A stretch of 64,000 bases of DNA from JAYPWI01 sp964629575 (GTDB lineage Bacteria; Actinomycetota; Acidimicrobiia; Acidimicrobiales; Poriferisodalaceae): positions 43,828 through 107,827 of the forward strand of contig CAZVUM010000007.1 of assembly GCA_964629575.1 (NCBI GenBank). Direction: 5' to 3'. The notes under the pieces are model-generated. The model searched no databases, was not told the origin of the DNA, and saw only the letters and a list, made by a program, of their open reading frames with translations. The position numbers and the translations under genes are program-made. Shown here piece by piece: positions 52,138-61,245 of the stretch (positions within the stretch are counted from its first letter, which is position 1; every line of letters starts with the position of its first letter).

Positions 52138-53034
52138 GTGCAGACGCTCACCGATGAGCAGCGGGAACGCTGGCAGACCGACGGGTACCTCCATCTCGAA
52201 GGGGCGCTCGACGCCGACGAGGTCGCCTTCTTCTCCGACGAGCTCGATCGCATCAGGCTTCAACGGGGATACGAACCGGGGAGCGACCAGCTCGGCCACT
52301 ACTCGATGATGGACACGGCCAGGAGCACCGACCCCGACGGCTTCATGGATCGCCGGATCCTGCTGGACTACGGCCAGCACTTCGTCGACCTCGTCGATCG
52401 CCCCAACGTGTTCGACCTGGTCGTCGACATCATGGGTCCACACATCATGCTGAGCATGACCCAGGCCATCGTGCGGCCATCCACCGACACGTTCCCCGGC
52501 TACACGCACACCGACGGCGGAGAGGGCCTCCGGGAGATTCGGGTGACCGAATCCAGCCCACCGCTCGCCATGAAGGCGATGTACCTCCTGAGCGACGTCG
52601 AGGGTGAGGACGCCGGCGCCTTCACGGTGTACCCGGGAAGTCACATGCGGAAGTTTCCCTGGCGGCGCGACGAATCTCTCACCCCGCACTCCCCCGGCGC
52701 CGTGCAGCTCCCTGGCAAAGCAGGCGACTGTTACCTCTTCCCGCATGCGCTGTGGCACGGTCCCGCGCCCAACCACTCCGGGTCGGCGCGCAAGACGCTG
52801 CTCTACAACTATGCCCAGATGTTCATCCGCAGCTACGACCACGAAGTCACGCCCGAGGTCAACGCGCAGCTGTCCCCGAGGCAGCGCCGGCTCCTCGGCG
52901 ATCTCGGGTACGGCTTCCGTCCGGGGTCGTACTTCTACGTGCCGACCGACCAGGAAGCGGTGATCTACCAGGACGACACGCTCGGCGACACCCAGTGGAC
53001 CGGACCTCAGATCGTGCGAGACGTCGATCTCTAG
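52138..53034 (+). CDS. Phytanoyl-CoA dioxygenase (PhyH) family protein
   Basis: A 298-residue Fe(II)/2-oxoglutarate dioxygenase-like protein. The iron motif is His-x-Asp in YTHTDGGEG and the distal His is in FPHALWHGPAPN. MYLLSDVEGEDAGAFTVYPG is typical of the family. GTG 52138 follows AAGGGGGA. It starts 27 bp after the linalool dehydratase-like gene, so the two probably share a transcript and substrate: hydroxylation plus dehydration or isomerisation of a terpenoid or alcohol is a reasonable guess. Confidence 0.88.
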   Translation: MQTLTDEQRERWQTDGYLHLEGALDADEVAFFSDELDRIRLQRGYEPGSDQLGHYSMMDTARSTDPDGFMDRRILLDYGQHFVDLVDRPNVFDLVVDIMGPHIMLSMTQAIVRPSTDTFPGYTHTDGGEGLREIRVTESSPPLAMKAMYLLSDVEGEDAGAFTVYPGSHMRKFPWRRDESLTPHSPGAVQLPGKAGDCYLFPHALWHGPAPNHSGSARKTLLYNYAQMFIRSYDHEVTPEVNAQLSPRQRRLLGDLGYGFRPGSYFYVPTDQEAVIYQDDTLGDTQWTGPQIVRDVDL

Positions 53035-53097
53035 CTGTTTTGTCGCCACGGCTCGTCGCCCTCCGGGCTCCTCACGCGTGGATTGGCTTGCCGTGGT

Positions 53098-54000
53098 TCA
53101 GCCCACGTCGGGCGAGAGTCCCCGCACGATGAAGTCGGCCTGCTCCTCGAGCGCCTTCACGGTCGCCAGCACGTCCTCGTCGGCAAACCCGTTGTCCCGG
53201 TAGCCCTCGATGAGCGACTGGGTCTGGCGCCCCATCGGCACGGGTACGTCCAGCTCGTCAGCGAGGTCCATCGCCAACCCGATGTCCTTGCCGGCCAGGG
53301 TGTTGGTGAAGCTCGGGCGCAGCCGGTCTTTCAGGATCGCTCGGGTGCCGCTGTCCCACACGAAGCTGGCGCCACTGCTGGCCTGCACGACCTCACGCAG
53401 AACCGCTGGATCCACGCCGGCCTTGGCGCCGAGGAGCAGTGCCTCGGTGGTCCCCATCATCCCGATGAAGGCCAGCATGTTGTTCACGACCTTCACGACG
53501 TTGCCCGCGCCCACGTCACCGCACAACACGACCTTCGCGGCGAACGTCTCCAGGACCGGCTTGTAGGTCTCGAAGACGTCCTCCGGCCCGCCGACCATGA
53601 CCGCGAGCGTGCCCTTCCTGGCGCCGTAGACACCGCCAGACACCGGTGCGTCGAGAAACGCGATGCCCCGCTCGGACGCCGCTTCGGCCAGCTGGCGGCT
53701 CATCGAGGGCGAGCTGGTGGTGAGGTCGAGGATCGCGGTTCCCGAATCGAGTGCGTCGAGCAAGCCACCGTCCGCGGCAACCACCCCTTCGACATCCGAC
53801 GGCATGGGAAGCGACAACAGAACCGCCTCAGCGCCCGCGGCTGCCTCGGCCGGCGATGAGGCCCGGCGCGCTCCCGCCTCCTCCAGCGGATCGACCGATT
53901 CGTCACGCAGGTCGAACACGCCGACGTCGTGGCCGGCCGCCACAACGTGCGCGGCCATCGGCCCTCCCATGTTGCCGACGCCGATGAATCCGAGTCGCAT
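53098..54000 (-). CDS. NAD(P)-dependent 3-hydroxyisobutyrate dehydrogenase family protein
   Basis: A 300-residue beta-hydroxyacid dehydrogenase. Rossmann motif LGFIGVGNMGGPMAAHV at the N-terminus, substrate motif FLDAPVSGGVYGARKGTL, and catalytic Lys region GNVVKVVNNMLAFIGM. The family oxidises 3-hydroxyisobutyrate, tartronate semialdehyde or related acids. It is co-directional with the amidohydrolase gene (9 bp upstream of it in transcript order). Confidence 0.9.
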   Translation of the reverse strand: MRLGFIGVGNMGGPMAAHVVAAGHDVGVFDLRDESVDPLEEAGARRASSPAEAAAGAEAVLLSLPMPSDVEGVVAADGGLLDALDSGTAILDLTTSSPSMSRQLAEAASERGIAFLDAPVSGGVYGARKGTLAVMVGGPEDVFETYKPVLETFAAKVVLCGDVGAGNVVKVVNNMLAFIGMMGTTEALLLGAKAGVDPAVLREVVQASSGASFVWDSGTRAILKDRLRPSFTNTLAGKDIGLAMDLADELDVPVPMGRQTQSLIEGYRDNGFADEDVLATVKALEEQADFIVRGLSPDVG

Positions 54001-54008
54001 GTGGACTC

Positions 54009-55730
54009 CTATGCCTCGACGCTCTGGGGACCCCTGATCAGCACGCCGGGTTTCTCACCGGTGGGATCGCCGTCGCGGTAGGTGACAACACCGCGCTTCA
54101 CCGTTGCGACGTACCCCTCCGCCCGCTGGATCAGGCGGCGACCGCCAGCGGGCAGATCGAACACCATCTCCGGCGCTCGGAGAGTGAGCCCGTCGAAGTC
54201 GATCACGTTCACGTCGCCGAGCATCCCTGGTTCGAGCGTCCCGCGATCCTCGAGGCCGACCTGGCGGGCGGTGTCGCGGCTCTGGCGCTGCACGAGGTAC
54301 TCGAGCGGAATGCGGTCACCCCGGTCGCGATCTCGCGCCCAGTGGGTGAGCATGTAGGTCGGGTAGCTCGCGTCGCAGATCACGCCACAGTGGGCGCCGC
54401 CGTCGGACAGTCCGGGAACCGTGCCCTCGCTCAGGTTCATCTCCCGAACGGTGTCGTGGTTGCCCTCGGCGAAGTTGGCGAGCGGGAACAGCATCAGCTC
54501 GCGGCCATCGCGGGCGAGAAGCATGTCGTACGCCATCTCCACCGGTTCGACCCCGGCGGCTTCGGCCCGGCCCTTGATGCTGTGTTCAGGCCGCGGTTCG
54601 TAGTCCGGTGGATCGCCGAGGGGGAACATCTTGTGGAACGACTGGGCGACCATGCCGGACATCCCGCGGGTCCGGCCCGCGTGCTCCTCGATGAGGGTCG
54701 CCCGCACCTCGGGTTCGCGCATCCGCTCGACGCGCTCGTCGAGTTCGAGGTCGGCGAGCTCGCGGCGATAGGTGGGACACGTGATGAAGGGGTGCATCGA
54801 GCTCTGAAGCCCGAGGAGCAGCGACACCGGCCGGATCGCCACCTGCGCCGTCAGGTCGTGACCCTCGGCGCGGCTCGCATTGATGCGACCGAGGATCTCC
54901 TTCCACCGTTCCGGCGACCGGTCGTCTTGGATCAGCAGGATCGACAGCGGCCCGTTGCCGGCGTCGGCCATCCCCTCGAAGATCTCGAACTCCACGTCGA
55001 GGTCGACGAAGTCCGACACGATCTCCATGTGCCCGAAGCCCTTGTTGGCGAGCGCCTGGCTGATGCCCCACAGCTCCTGTGGCGCGCTCGTGAGCGTCGG
55101 GATCTGGTTGCCGTCGCGGTCACGGTGGTTGATCGTGCGCGACGTGGTGAACCCGAGCGCACCAGCATCGAGCGCCTCCTCGGTGAGGCGTGTCATCTCG
55201 GCGATCTCGTCGCCGGTGGCTTGTTCGTCGTGATCGCCACCACGGTCGCCCATCACGTACGTGCGCAGCGCGGAGTGCGGCATCTGAGCGCCGATGTCGA
55301 CCGTGTGGGGAACAGATTCGACCGCGTCGAGGTACTCCGGGAAGGACTCCCACTCGAAGCTGACGCCCTCGGAGAGCGCAGCCCCAGGGATGTCCTCGAC
55401 GCCTTCCATCACGCTGATCAGGAACTCGTGCCTGTCCGACTTCACCGGAGCAAAGCCCACACCGCAGTTGCCCATCACGATCGTCGTCACGCCGTGCCAT
55501 GACGAGGGGGTGACCTCCTCGTCCCACACGACCTGGCCGTCGTAGTGAGTGTGGATGTCGACGAACCCCGGCGTCACGAGCTTGCCGGTCGCATCGATCT
55601 CCTCGCGGCCGGAGTCGGGCACGTCGCCCACCCTGCTGACTCGGCCGTCGTCGATGGCCACGTCGGCCAGGCGGCCCGGCGCGCCGGTCCCGTCGACCAC
55701 TGTTCCGTTGCGAATCACCAGATCGTGCAT
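54009..55730 (-). CDS. N-acyl-D-amino-acid deacylase-like amidohydrolase
   Basis: A 573-residue amidohydrolase-superfamily enzyme of D-aminoacylase/dihydroorotase type. The N-terminal beta domain is MHDLVIRNGTVVDGTGAPG; the metal motif is FVDIHTHYDGQVVWDEE. TIVMGNCGVGFAPV has the conserved Cys of D-aminoacylases, and GLSDGGAHCGVICDA carries the C-terminal Asp/His. It would hydrolyse N-acylated amino acids or similar amides. ATG 55730 has GGGGGAC upstream; an extension to 55910 overlaps the divergent region. Confidence 0.88.
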   Translation of the reverse strand: MHDLVIRNGTVVDGTGAPGRLADVAIDDGRVSRVGDVPDSGREEIDATGKLVTPGFVDIHTHYDGQVVWDEEVTPSSWHGVTTIVMGNCGVGFAPVKSDRHEFLISVMEGVEDIPGAALSEGVSFEWESFPEYLDAVESVPHTVDIGAQMPHSALRTYVMGDRGGDHDEQATGDEIAEMTRLTEEALDAGALGFTTSRTINHRDRDGNQIPTLTSAPQELWGISQALANKGFGHMEIVSDFVDLDVEFEIFEGMADAGNGPLSILLIQDDRSPERWKEILGRINASRAEGHDLTAQVAIRPVSLLLGLQSSMHPFITCPTYRRELADLELDERVERMREPEVRATLIEEHAGRTRGMSGMVAQSFHKMFPLGDPPDYEPRPEHSIKGRAEAAGVEPVEMAYDMLLARDGRELMLFPLANFAEGNHDTVREMNLSEGTVPGLSDGGAHCGVICDASYPTYMLTHWARDRDRGDRIPLEYLVQRQSRDTARQVGLEDRGTLEPGMLGDVNVIDFDGLTLRAPEMVFDLPAGGRRLIQRAEGYVATVKRGVVTYRDGDPTGEKPGVLIRGPQSVEA

Positions 55731-55864
55731 GCGTCCCCCATGGCGCCCCTCGTCGAGGGCATCGGCCACCCGCCAGGTTACGCCGGAGCGGGGGTCCCCG
55801 GCTGAGCAAGCGCGCCGCGTGCTTGACTGGCCGCCGCACACGACCACGAGGGCAAGGGGACGAC

Positions 55865-56596
55865 ATGGGCGAATTGGACGGACGCGTCGCGCTGGTGACA
55901 GGAGGCGCACGGGGCCAGGGCGCTGCCGAGGCCAGACTGTTCGCCGGTCAGGGAGCGACGGTCGTGATCACCGACGTTCTCGACGAGCAGGGCGAGCAGA
56001 CCGCCGGCGAGCTGGGCTGTGAGTATCTGCACCTCGACGTGGCGTCCGAGTCCGAGTGGGAATCGGTCGTGGGCGACACCGTGGCCCGTCACGGACGATT
56101 CGACGTTCTGATGAACAACGCCGGCATCTTCCAGCCCGCCCAGCTCCTCAACACGTCGACGGAGATGTGGGAGCGGACGGTCGCCATCAACCAGACGGGC
56201 GTCTTCCTGGGCATGCGCACCGCCGCCAAGGCGATGATCGAGGCAGGCAACGGGGGTTCGATCATCAACACCTCATCGGTGGCAGGTCTCGACGGCGTGT
56301 TCGGCGCGACGGCCTACGGCGCAACCAAGTGGGCGGTGACCGGCATGACGCGCACCGTGGCCAAGGAGCTCGGCAAGCACGACATCCGGGTCAACTCCAT
56401 CCACCCCGGCGTGATCGTGACCGACATGATCGACACGATGATCGAAGGAAACGAGGACAAGATGGCCTCACGGCAACCGATTCGGCGCCTGGGCACCGCG
56501 GACGACATCGCCGAAATGGCGCTCTTCCTCGCCACCGACCGCTCGAGCTACTGCACCGGGCAGTCCTTCACCGTGGACGGCGGCGTCCACGGCTGA
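55865..56596 (+). CDS. SDR family oxidoreductase (3-alpha-hydroxysteroid/FabG-like)
   Basis: A 243-residue classical SDR. TGGARGQGAAEARLFAGQGA, Asp in ITDVLDEQG (NAD preference), MNNAGIFQ, Ser in NTSSVAGL and Tyr/Lys in YGATKWAV. RGQG at the cofactor loop is typical of actinobacterial hydroxysteroid-like SDRs. The ending GQSFTVDGGVHG is standard. ATG 55865 follows AAGGGGA. Confidence 0.9.
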   Translation: MGELDGRVALVTGGARGQGAAEARLFAGQGATVVITDVLDEQGEQTAGELGCEYLHLDVASESEWESVVGDTVARHGRFDVLMNNAGIFQPAQLLNTSTEMWERTVAINQTGVFLGMRTAAKAMIEAGNGGSIINTSSVAGLDGVFGATAYGATKWAVTGMTRTVAKELGKHDIRVNSIHPGVIVTDMIDTMIEGNEDKMASRQPIRRLGTADDIAEMALFLATDRSSYCTGQSFTVDGGVHG

Positions 56597-56599
56597 AAT

Positions 56600-56670
56600 G
56601 GTGCCTGGCACCTAACGTTACGATTCGTAACACGAAGTGCCAGGCACCTTCTCTGAGGCACCTTCTCTAG
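56600..56670. repeat. Nested palindrome with core GTGCCTGGCACC
   Basis: GGTGCCTGGCAC (56600-56611) pairs with GTGCCAGGCACC (56637-56648). Inside is a second palindrome, GTTACGA-T-TCGTAAC (56617-56631). Just after, AGGCACCTTCTCT is directly repeated. It fills the gap between convergent SDR and luciferase-like genes, so it may act as a terminator. It has a core in common with the hairpin at 62.04 kb. Confidence 0.75.
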
Positions 56671-57719
56671 GCGTCTTCGATGAGCTCTTTCAGGGTGCCG
56701 AGGGTTCCGACGGGGTCGGGCCCGACGGGCGTGACGTTCAGCACGCTGACCCCGGCTTCCTTCCATGCGCCGAGGCGCTCGCGCACGTAGCTCTCGGGAC
56801 CGACGAGGTTGGCCCGCTCGAGGAACGTGCGGGGCACGGCGGCCGCCGCAGCGTCCTTCTGACCGTCGAGGTAGAGGTCCTGGATCTCGATCGCCTCTTC
56901 CTCGTACCCGTACTTCTGGGCGATCGTGTTGTAGAAGTTCTTGTCACGAGCACCCATGCCGCCCCAGTACAGGGCGGTCGATGGCCGGCCCCGGTCGAGA
57001 ATGCGGTCCGCGCCCTCGCCGACGAACTCCTCGCCGATGGCAACCGTCGCCCCGGCGCCGATCTCCAGTTGCGGCAGATCGGGATCGCGCTCGGCGACCC
57101 CCGCCTTGATGTCGTCACCCCACACCCGCTGGTACTCGTCGGGCACAAAGAACACCGGGAGCCAGCCGTCCGCCGACTTCGCGGTCTCCTTGACCGACAG
57201 CGGCATCAGCGAGGCCCACCAGATCGGAATCTCGTCGCGAACGGGATGGTTGATCAGCTTGAGCGGCTTCCCGAGGCCTGTGCCCTGACCTTCGGGGAGC
57301 GGAACCTGCACCGTCGTGCCGTCGTAGATGACCGGCTCGCGCTTGAGGGTCATCCGAGTCACGTCGATGTACTCGCTGATCCGCTTCATCGGCTTCTCAT
57401 ACGGCACGCCGTGGAAGCCCTCGATCACCTGCGGACCGCTCGCACCGAGCCCGAGAATGAAGCGCCCGTCGCTCACGTAGTCGCACCCGGCTGCGGTCTG
57501 GGCGATCGCCGAAGCGGTGCGGCTGTAGACGTTGAGGATGCCTGTGCCGATCTCGACCCGCTCGGTCTTGGCCGCCAGGTAGCCGACCTGGCTCACGGCG
57601 TCGATGCTGTACGCCTCGGCCACCCACACGACGTCCAGCCCGGCCTGTTCGAACTCCACGACCTGCTGCACCGAGGCCTTGAAATCACCGACGTAGTTGA
57701 TGCTCATCCCGAGTTTCAT
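56667..57719 (-). CDS. LLM class F420-dependent oxidoreductase
   Basis: A 350-residue luciferase-family enzyme beginning MKLGMSINYVGDFKASVQQV, with DVVWVAEAYSIDAVSQVGYL and DGRFILGLGASGPQVIEGF. The spacing of these motifs suits F420-dependent members (TIGR03559-like). It is the fourth luciferase-type gene in the window. The substrate is unknown. It is co-directional with the following hotdog, NTF2-like and acyl-CoA dehydrogenase genes. Confidence 0.9.
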   Translation of the reverse strand: MKLGMSINYVGDFKASVQQVVEFEQAGLDVVWVAEAYSIDAVSQVGYLAAKTERVEIGTGILNVYSRTASAIAQTAAGCDYVSDGRFILGLGASGPQVIEGFHGVPYEKPMKRISEYIDVTRMTLKREPVIYDGTTVQVPLPEGQGTGLGKPLKLINHPVRDEIPIWWASLMPLSVKETAKSADGWLPVFFVPDEYQRVWGDDIKAGVAERDPDLPQLEIGAGATVAIGEEFVGEGADRILDRGRPSTALYWGGMGARDKNFYNTIAQKYGYEEEAIEIQDLYLDGQKDAAAAAVPRTFLERANLVGPESYVRERLGAWKEAGVSVLNVTPVGPDPVGTLGTLKELIEDA

Positions 57720-57748
57720 GCCCGGGACCGTAGCGTCTGACCAGGGCC

Positions 57749-58618
57749 TCAGCCCGCGGCCGACCCGATCGGCGGCGGCATCGTCGTCCCACGCGGGCGG
57801 AAGATCGTGTGGTGCCGCAGAACGGCGATCTCGCCGGTCTCGGATCCTGTCACCACACCGTCGAGCACCTGGTACCAGTGGTCCTTGCGGTCGTAGGCGT
57901 CGACGATCTCGGCCGTGATCGTGATGTCCTGCCCGCCGCGCGCGAGCGCCCGATGCTGGATCTGGCTCCGAACGTGAATCGTGGGCCCGTAGGTGAAATT
58001 GTGCCTCGTCAGCGGGGCCATGCGTCCGGCGACGAAGTACGGGTGCACCACTGGCCGCTCCGCGTCGAGGTAGCGAGCGGCGTCGAGGCCGAGATCGTCG
58101 GACGCCAGGCGCTGGGCGGCTCCCACGCTGACGTGCGCAGCGAGAGGTCGAAGCGGTTGGCCGAGCGGAACCGTGTCGATGTCGTAGGTCGGCCGCACCG
58201 CCGGCGGCTCCTCACCGGGCCGCGACACCGGCGGACCGACGTCGCCGACGAAGGGGGCGTCGCCTCGGCCACAGGTTCCGTCGAGCACGAGCCGCTCATC
58301 CGCACCATCACGGGCGGTGACCTCTACCGACCACCCGTCGCCCGCCTCGCCCGGCTCGGCCGGCGTCACAGCGATCGTCACCTCGTCACCGGTGTAGAGC
58401 GGGCGGCGAAGGGTGAAGTCCACCCAACCGTCGGCCAGCCACTCCTCGCCCAACGCCTCGATGATCGCCTCGGCAGCCCACCCGTAGGTCCGAACACCGG
58501 CGACGAGTGCGCCCGAGTACCCAGCACCATCGGCCCCGTCATCGTCGTGGATGGGGTTGGGGATCCCTTTGGGAGGAGGGTCGTGCGTGGCGACCAGGTG
58601 ATGCTCGACTCGCGTCAC
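57749..58618 (-). CDS. MaoC/FAS1-like dehydratase domain protein (double hotdog)
   Basis: A 289-residue protein with two hotdog folds. The first contains GIPNPIHDDDGADGAGYSGA, and the second has VHPYFVAGRMAPLTRHNF and VRSQIQHRALARGGQ. The Asp/His pairs of MaoC hydratases are partly visible in NPIHDDD. It probably hydrates an enoyl-CoA. A second such gene lies at 61.2 kb; both sit among acyl-CoA genes. Confidence 0.8.
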   Translation of the reverse strand: MTRVEHHLVATHDPPPKGIPNPIHDDDGADGAGYSGALVAGVRTYGWAAEAIIEALGEEWLADGWVDFTLRRPLYTGDEVTIAVTPAEPGEAGDGWSVEVTARDGADERLVLDGTCGRGDAPFVGDVGPPVSRPGEEPPAVRPTYDIDTVPLGQPLRPLAAHVSVGAAQRLASDDLGLDAARYLDAERPVVHPYFVAGRMAPLTRHNFTYGPTIHVRSQIQHRALARGGQDITITAEIVDAYDRKDHWYQVLDGVVTGSETGEIAVLRHHTIFRPRGTTMPPPIGSAAG

Positions 58619-58628
58619 GACCGAACCC

Positions 58629-59105
58629 CTACTTCACCCTCGCGGGGAGAACGTTGCGCTCCATGTAGGTCACCTCGCGGGGCCACTGGTCGTGGCCCAT
58701 CGTGTCGACCCGACGCCGGCAGATCCTCCACCCCTCCGCTGTGCGCACAAAGCGATCGACGTATCGACCGAAGATCCACGCGTCGACGATGTCCTCGTGG
58801 AACTCGTGCCACGCGTTGAGGTACGTGATCGATTCGGCGGCGTCGTCGCCGTCGAACGCGATCTCGATGTTCGACACGTAGTGCGCCGACCGCTTGTAGA
58901 TCTTGTCCGTGCCCGCTCGGAAGAACCGATAGGCGTACTCCTTGGTGTCGAAGGAGCCCAGGTCACCGCCGTAGTGATATTCGCAGTCGTCGGTGAACAG
59001 TTCGATCACGTCATCGGGCCGGTTGTCGTCGATCGCTCTGCAATACGCATGCAGAACGTCTCGAATGTCCTGGTGGTCGGACAGCTGTTGGGGTGTGTAC
59101 GGCAT
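58629..59105 (-). CDS. NTF2-like / SnoaL-type protein
   Basis: A 158-residue alpha+beta barrel protein with HQDIRDVLHAYCRAIDDNR, ELFTDDCEYHYGG and WRICRRRVDTMG. These are typical of ring-hydroxylating-dioxygenase-beta/SnoaL-like folds, which may be enzymes or binding proteins. ATG 59105 is 17 bp after the stop of the acyl-CoA dehydrogenase gene in transcript order. The function is unknown. Confidence 0.82.
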   Translation of the reverse strand: MPYTPQQLSDHQDIRDVLHAYCRAIDDNRPDDVIELFTDDCEYHYGGDLGSFDTKEYAYRFFRAGTDKIYKRSAHYVSNIEIAFDGDDAAESITYLNAWHEFHEDIVDAWIFGRYVDRFVRTAEGWRICRRRVDTMGHDQWPREVTYMERNVLPARVK

Positions 59106-59122
59106 GTTCTTCTCCTGACGAC

Positions 59123-60331
59123 TCAACGAGGAAGTTCGCGAAACGGCAGCCCGCGTAGCGGATCGGGTTCTTTGGGGAGTCCCAGCTCGCGCTCGCCGAC
59201 GAGGTTGCGCTGGATCTCGTCCGTCCCACCTGCGATCGCCATGCCTTGGGTAAACAAGGCCATCTTGACGAAGTGCCCTCCGTCCGGTGCGTCGGGCCGG
59301 GCGAGCTGAGCGTCCATGCCGCGACCTGAGAACCCCAGATCGCGGAGCGACCGGCACAGCAGCGAATTGGCCAACTTGCCGACCGACGGGTTGACCTCAC
59401 GCGCCCCGTTCCAATCGAGGACGCGCCGCTCGATGTGGGAGCGGATCATCTCCTGTCGGAGGACCGGATCCCTGCGATCGACCGCCTCGTGCTCCAACAG
59501 GTCGGCCACAACCTGATCCTTGAGGGCGCCCGTGGTGTAGCTGAACCCCGAGATGTCCGAGCCACTCTGCTGCTCGGCCTGCGCCTCGCCGGCCGGAAGG
59601 GCGAGGTCTACTGCGTTGACGACGTCGCCACCGCCGTCGTGGCCGACAGCATCGAGATCCCGCTCCACGGCGAGCATCGTCATCGCGGCCCGCCACCCAT
59701 TGCCGAGGCCGCCGATGGCGTCGTCGGTCGCAACCCGCGCTTCGGTCATAAAGACCTCGTTGAACTCCGAATCGCCTGTCATGTCGCGCAGGGGGCGGAC
59801 ATCGACGCCCTCCTGATCGAGGTGCATACAGAAGAAGGAGATGCCTTGATGCTTGGCCACGTCGGGGTCGGTGCGCGCCATCAAGACAGCGCGCTGCGCC
59901 GTGTGGCCGCCGGTGGTCCACACCTTCTGACCGTTGACGATCCATTCGTCGCCGTCACGCACCGCGGCTGTGTTCAGCCCGGCGAGGTCCGAACCGGCAC
60001 CGGGTTCGGAGAACAGCTGACACCAGAGCTCCTCACCCGATGCGATCCTGGCGAGGTAGCGCTCGAGCAGCAGCTCTGGACCGTGCTCGAAGAGTGTGGG
60101 CGCCACCAGAGTGACGCCGACGCCGTTGGGAGGACCGAACGCACCCACGTCGTCCCGAGCGCGGTCGGCTTCGAGTGCCTCGACGTGGCTGAGACCGCGA
60201 CCGAACCATCGCTCTGGCCAGAACGGATAGCCCCATCCGGACTCGGCGATCTGTGCCCACCAGTCGCCGACGCTCATCTTCGGGTCCCAGTGGGCGGAGT
60301 ACCACTCGTGGGCCTCCGCGTAGACGCTCAC
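59123..60331 (-). CDS. Acyl-CoA dehydrogenase family protein
   Basis: A 402-residue acyl-CoA dehydrogenase-fold protein. Motifs are WCQLFSEPGAGSDLAGLNT, NGQKVWTTGGHTAQRAVL and IAGGTDEIQRNLVGERELGL. It begins VSVYAEAHEWYSAHWDPKM, parallel to the enzyme at 48.1 kb, so the two are paralogues. GTG 60331 overlaps the upstream SDR stop by 4 bp; a longer reading is Arg-rich and rejected. Confidence 0.92.
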   Translation of the reverse strand: MSVYAEAHEWYSAHWDPKMSVGDWWAQIAESGWGYPFWPERWFGRGLSHVEALEADRARDDVGAFGPPNGVGVTLVAPTLFEHGPELLLERYLARIASGEELWCQLFSEPGAGSDLAGLNTAAVRDGDEWIVNGQKVWTTGGHTAQRAVLMARTDPDVAKHQGISFFCMHLDQEGVDVRPLRDMTGDSEFNEVFMTEARVATDDAIGGLGNGWRAAMTMLAVERDLDAVGHDGGGDVVNAVDLALPAGEAQAEQQSGSDISGFSYTTGALKDQVVADLLEHEAVDRRDPVLRQEMIRSHIERRVLDWNGAREVNPSVGKLANSLLCRSLRDLGFSGRGMDAQLARPDAPDGGHFVKMALFTQGMAIAGGTDEIQRNLVGERELGLPKEPDPLRGLPFRELPR

Positions 60332-61236
60332 CCGGGCAGGTCCTGTCCGTCGAGGTCGGCGTTGGGTCGGGCTCGACCGACCAGGGCGCGCAACGACTCG
60401 TCGAGATCGGCGTCGTCGTCGACCGCCTCGCCCAACGGTCCGCGATGCCAGCCCTCTGCGATCGCAACCCAGTCGGCCGATGCCTCGAACACCCGACCTG
60501 TCACACCGGCGCTCTGCGGCGACGCGAGCCACGTCACCACCTGGGCGATCCGACGGCCGGACATCGCGTCCCGTTCCTGGTCGCTCATCGCGACCATGTC
60601 GGGAAGCCCCTCGTTCATCCGGGTGATGGCGAGCGGAGCGACGGCATTGACGGTCACGCCGTAGCGGTCCAGCTCGGTCGCCGCGATCTGGGTGAACATG
60701 GCGATTCCGGCCTTGGCGGCGCCGTAGTTGGTCTGGCCCGGGTTGCCGTAGAGGCCAGACACCGATGTGGTGTTGATGATCCGCGCATCGTTGGGCTCAC
60801 CCGCCTTGGCCCTGGAGCGCCAGTAGGTCGCGGCCCAGCGGGCAGGGGCGAAGGTGCCCTTGAGGTGCGTCCGGATGACGCCGTCCCACTCCTCTTCGGT
60901 CATGTTGACGAGCACGCGGTCGCGCAGAATCCCCGCATTGTTCACCACGACGTCGAGCCCGCCGAACGACTCGACCGCCTGATTGACGAGACGCTGAGCG
61001 CCCTCCCAATCAGCGACGTCGTCGGCATTGGCCACGGCGTCGCCGCCGGCTGCGACGATCTCCGCCACCACCTCGTCCGCGAGCCGCGTGCCGTCCGCCG
61101 TGCCGTCGATGTGTGTGCCGAGGTCGTTCACCACCACCGATGCGCCGTGCTCGGCGAGCGTCATCGCGTGCGCGCGCCCGATGCCCCGCCCCGCGCCGGT
61201 GACGATCGCAACTCGGCCTTCGCAGAGCTTCTCCAT
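60328..61236 (-). CDS. SDR family oxidoreductase (MFE-2 type)
   Basis: A 302-residue SDR with the long form seen in peroxisomal-type multifunctional enzymes: GAGRGIGRAHAMTLAEHGA, VVVNDLGTHIDGTADGT, NNAGILRDR, and Tyr/Lys in NYGAAKAGI. The NDLG motif is characteristic of (3R)-hydroxyacyl-CoA dehydrogenases. It would oxidise 3-hydroxyacyl-CoA, next to a MaoC-type hydratase and acyl-CoA dehydrogenase, giving a full beta-oxidation set. Confidence 0.9.
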   Translation of the reverse strand: MEKLCEGRVAIVTGAGRGIGRAHAMTLAEHGASVVVNDLGTHIDGTADGTRLADEVVAEIVAAGGDAVANADDVADWEGAQRLVNQAVESFGGLDVVVNNAGILRDRVLVNMTEEEWDGVIRTHLKGTFAPARWAATYWRSRAKAGEPNDARIINTTSVSGLYGNPGQTNYGAAKAGIAMFTQIAATELDRYGVTVNAVAPLAITRMNEGLPDMVAMSDQERDAMSGRRIAQVVTWLASPQSAGVTGRVFEASADWVAIAEGWHRGPLGEAVDDDADLDESLRALVGRARPNADLDGQDLPG

Positions 61237-61245
61237 CGACGCCGC

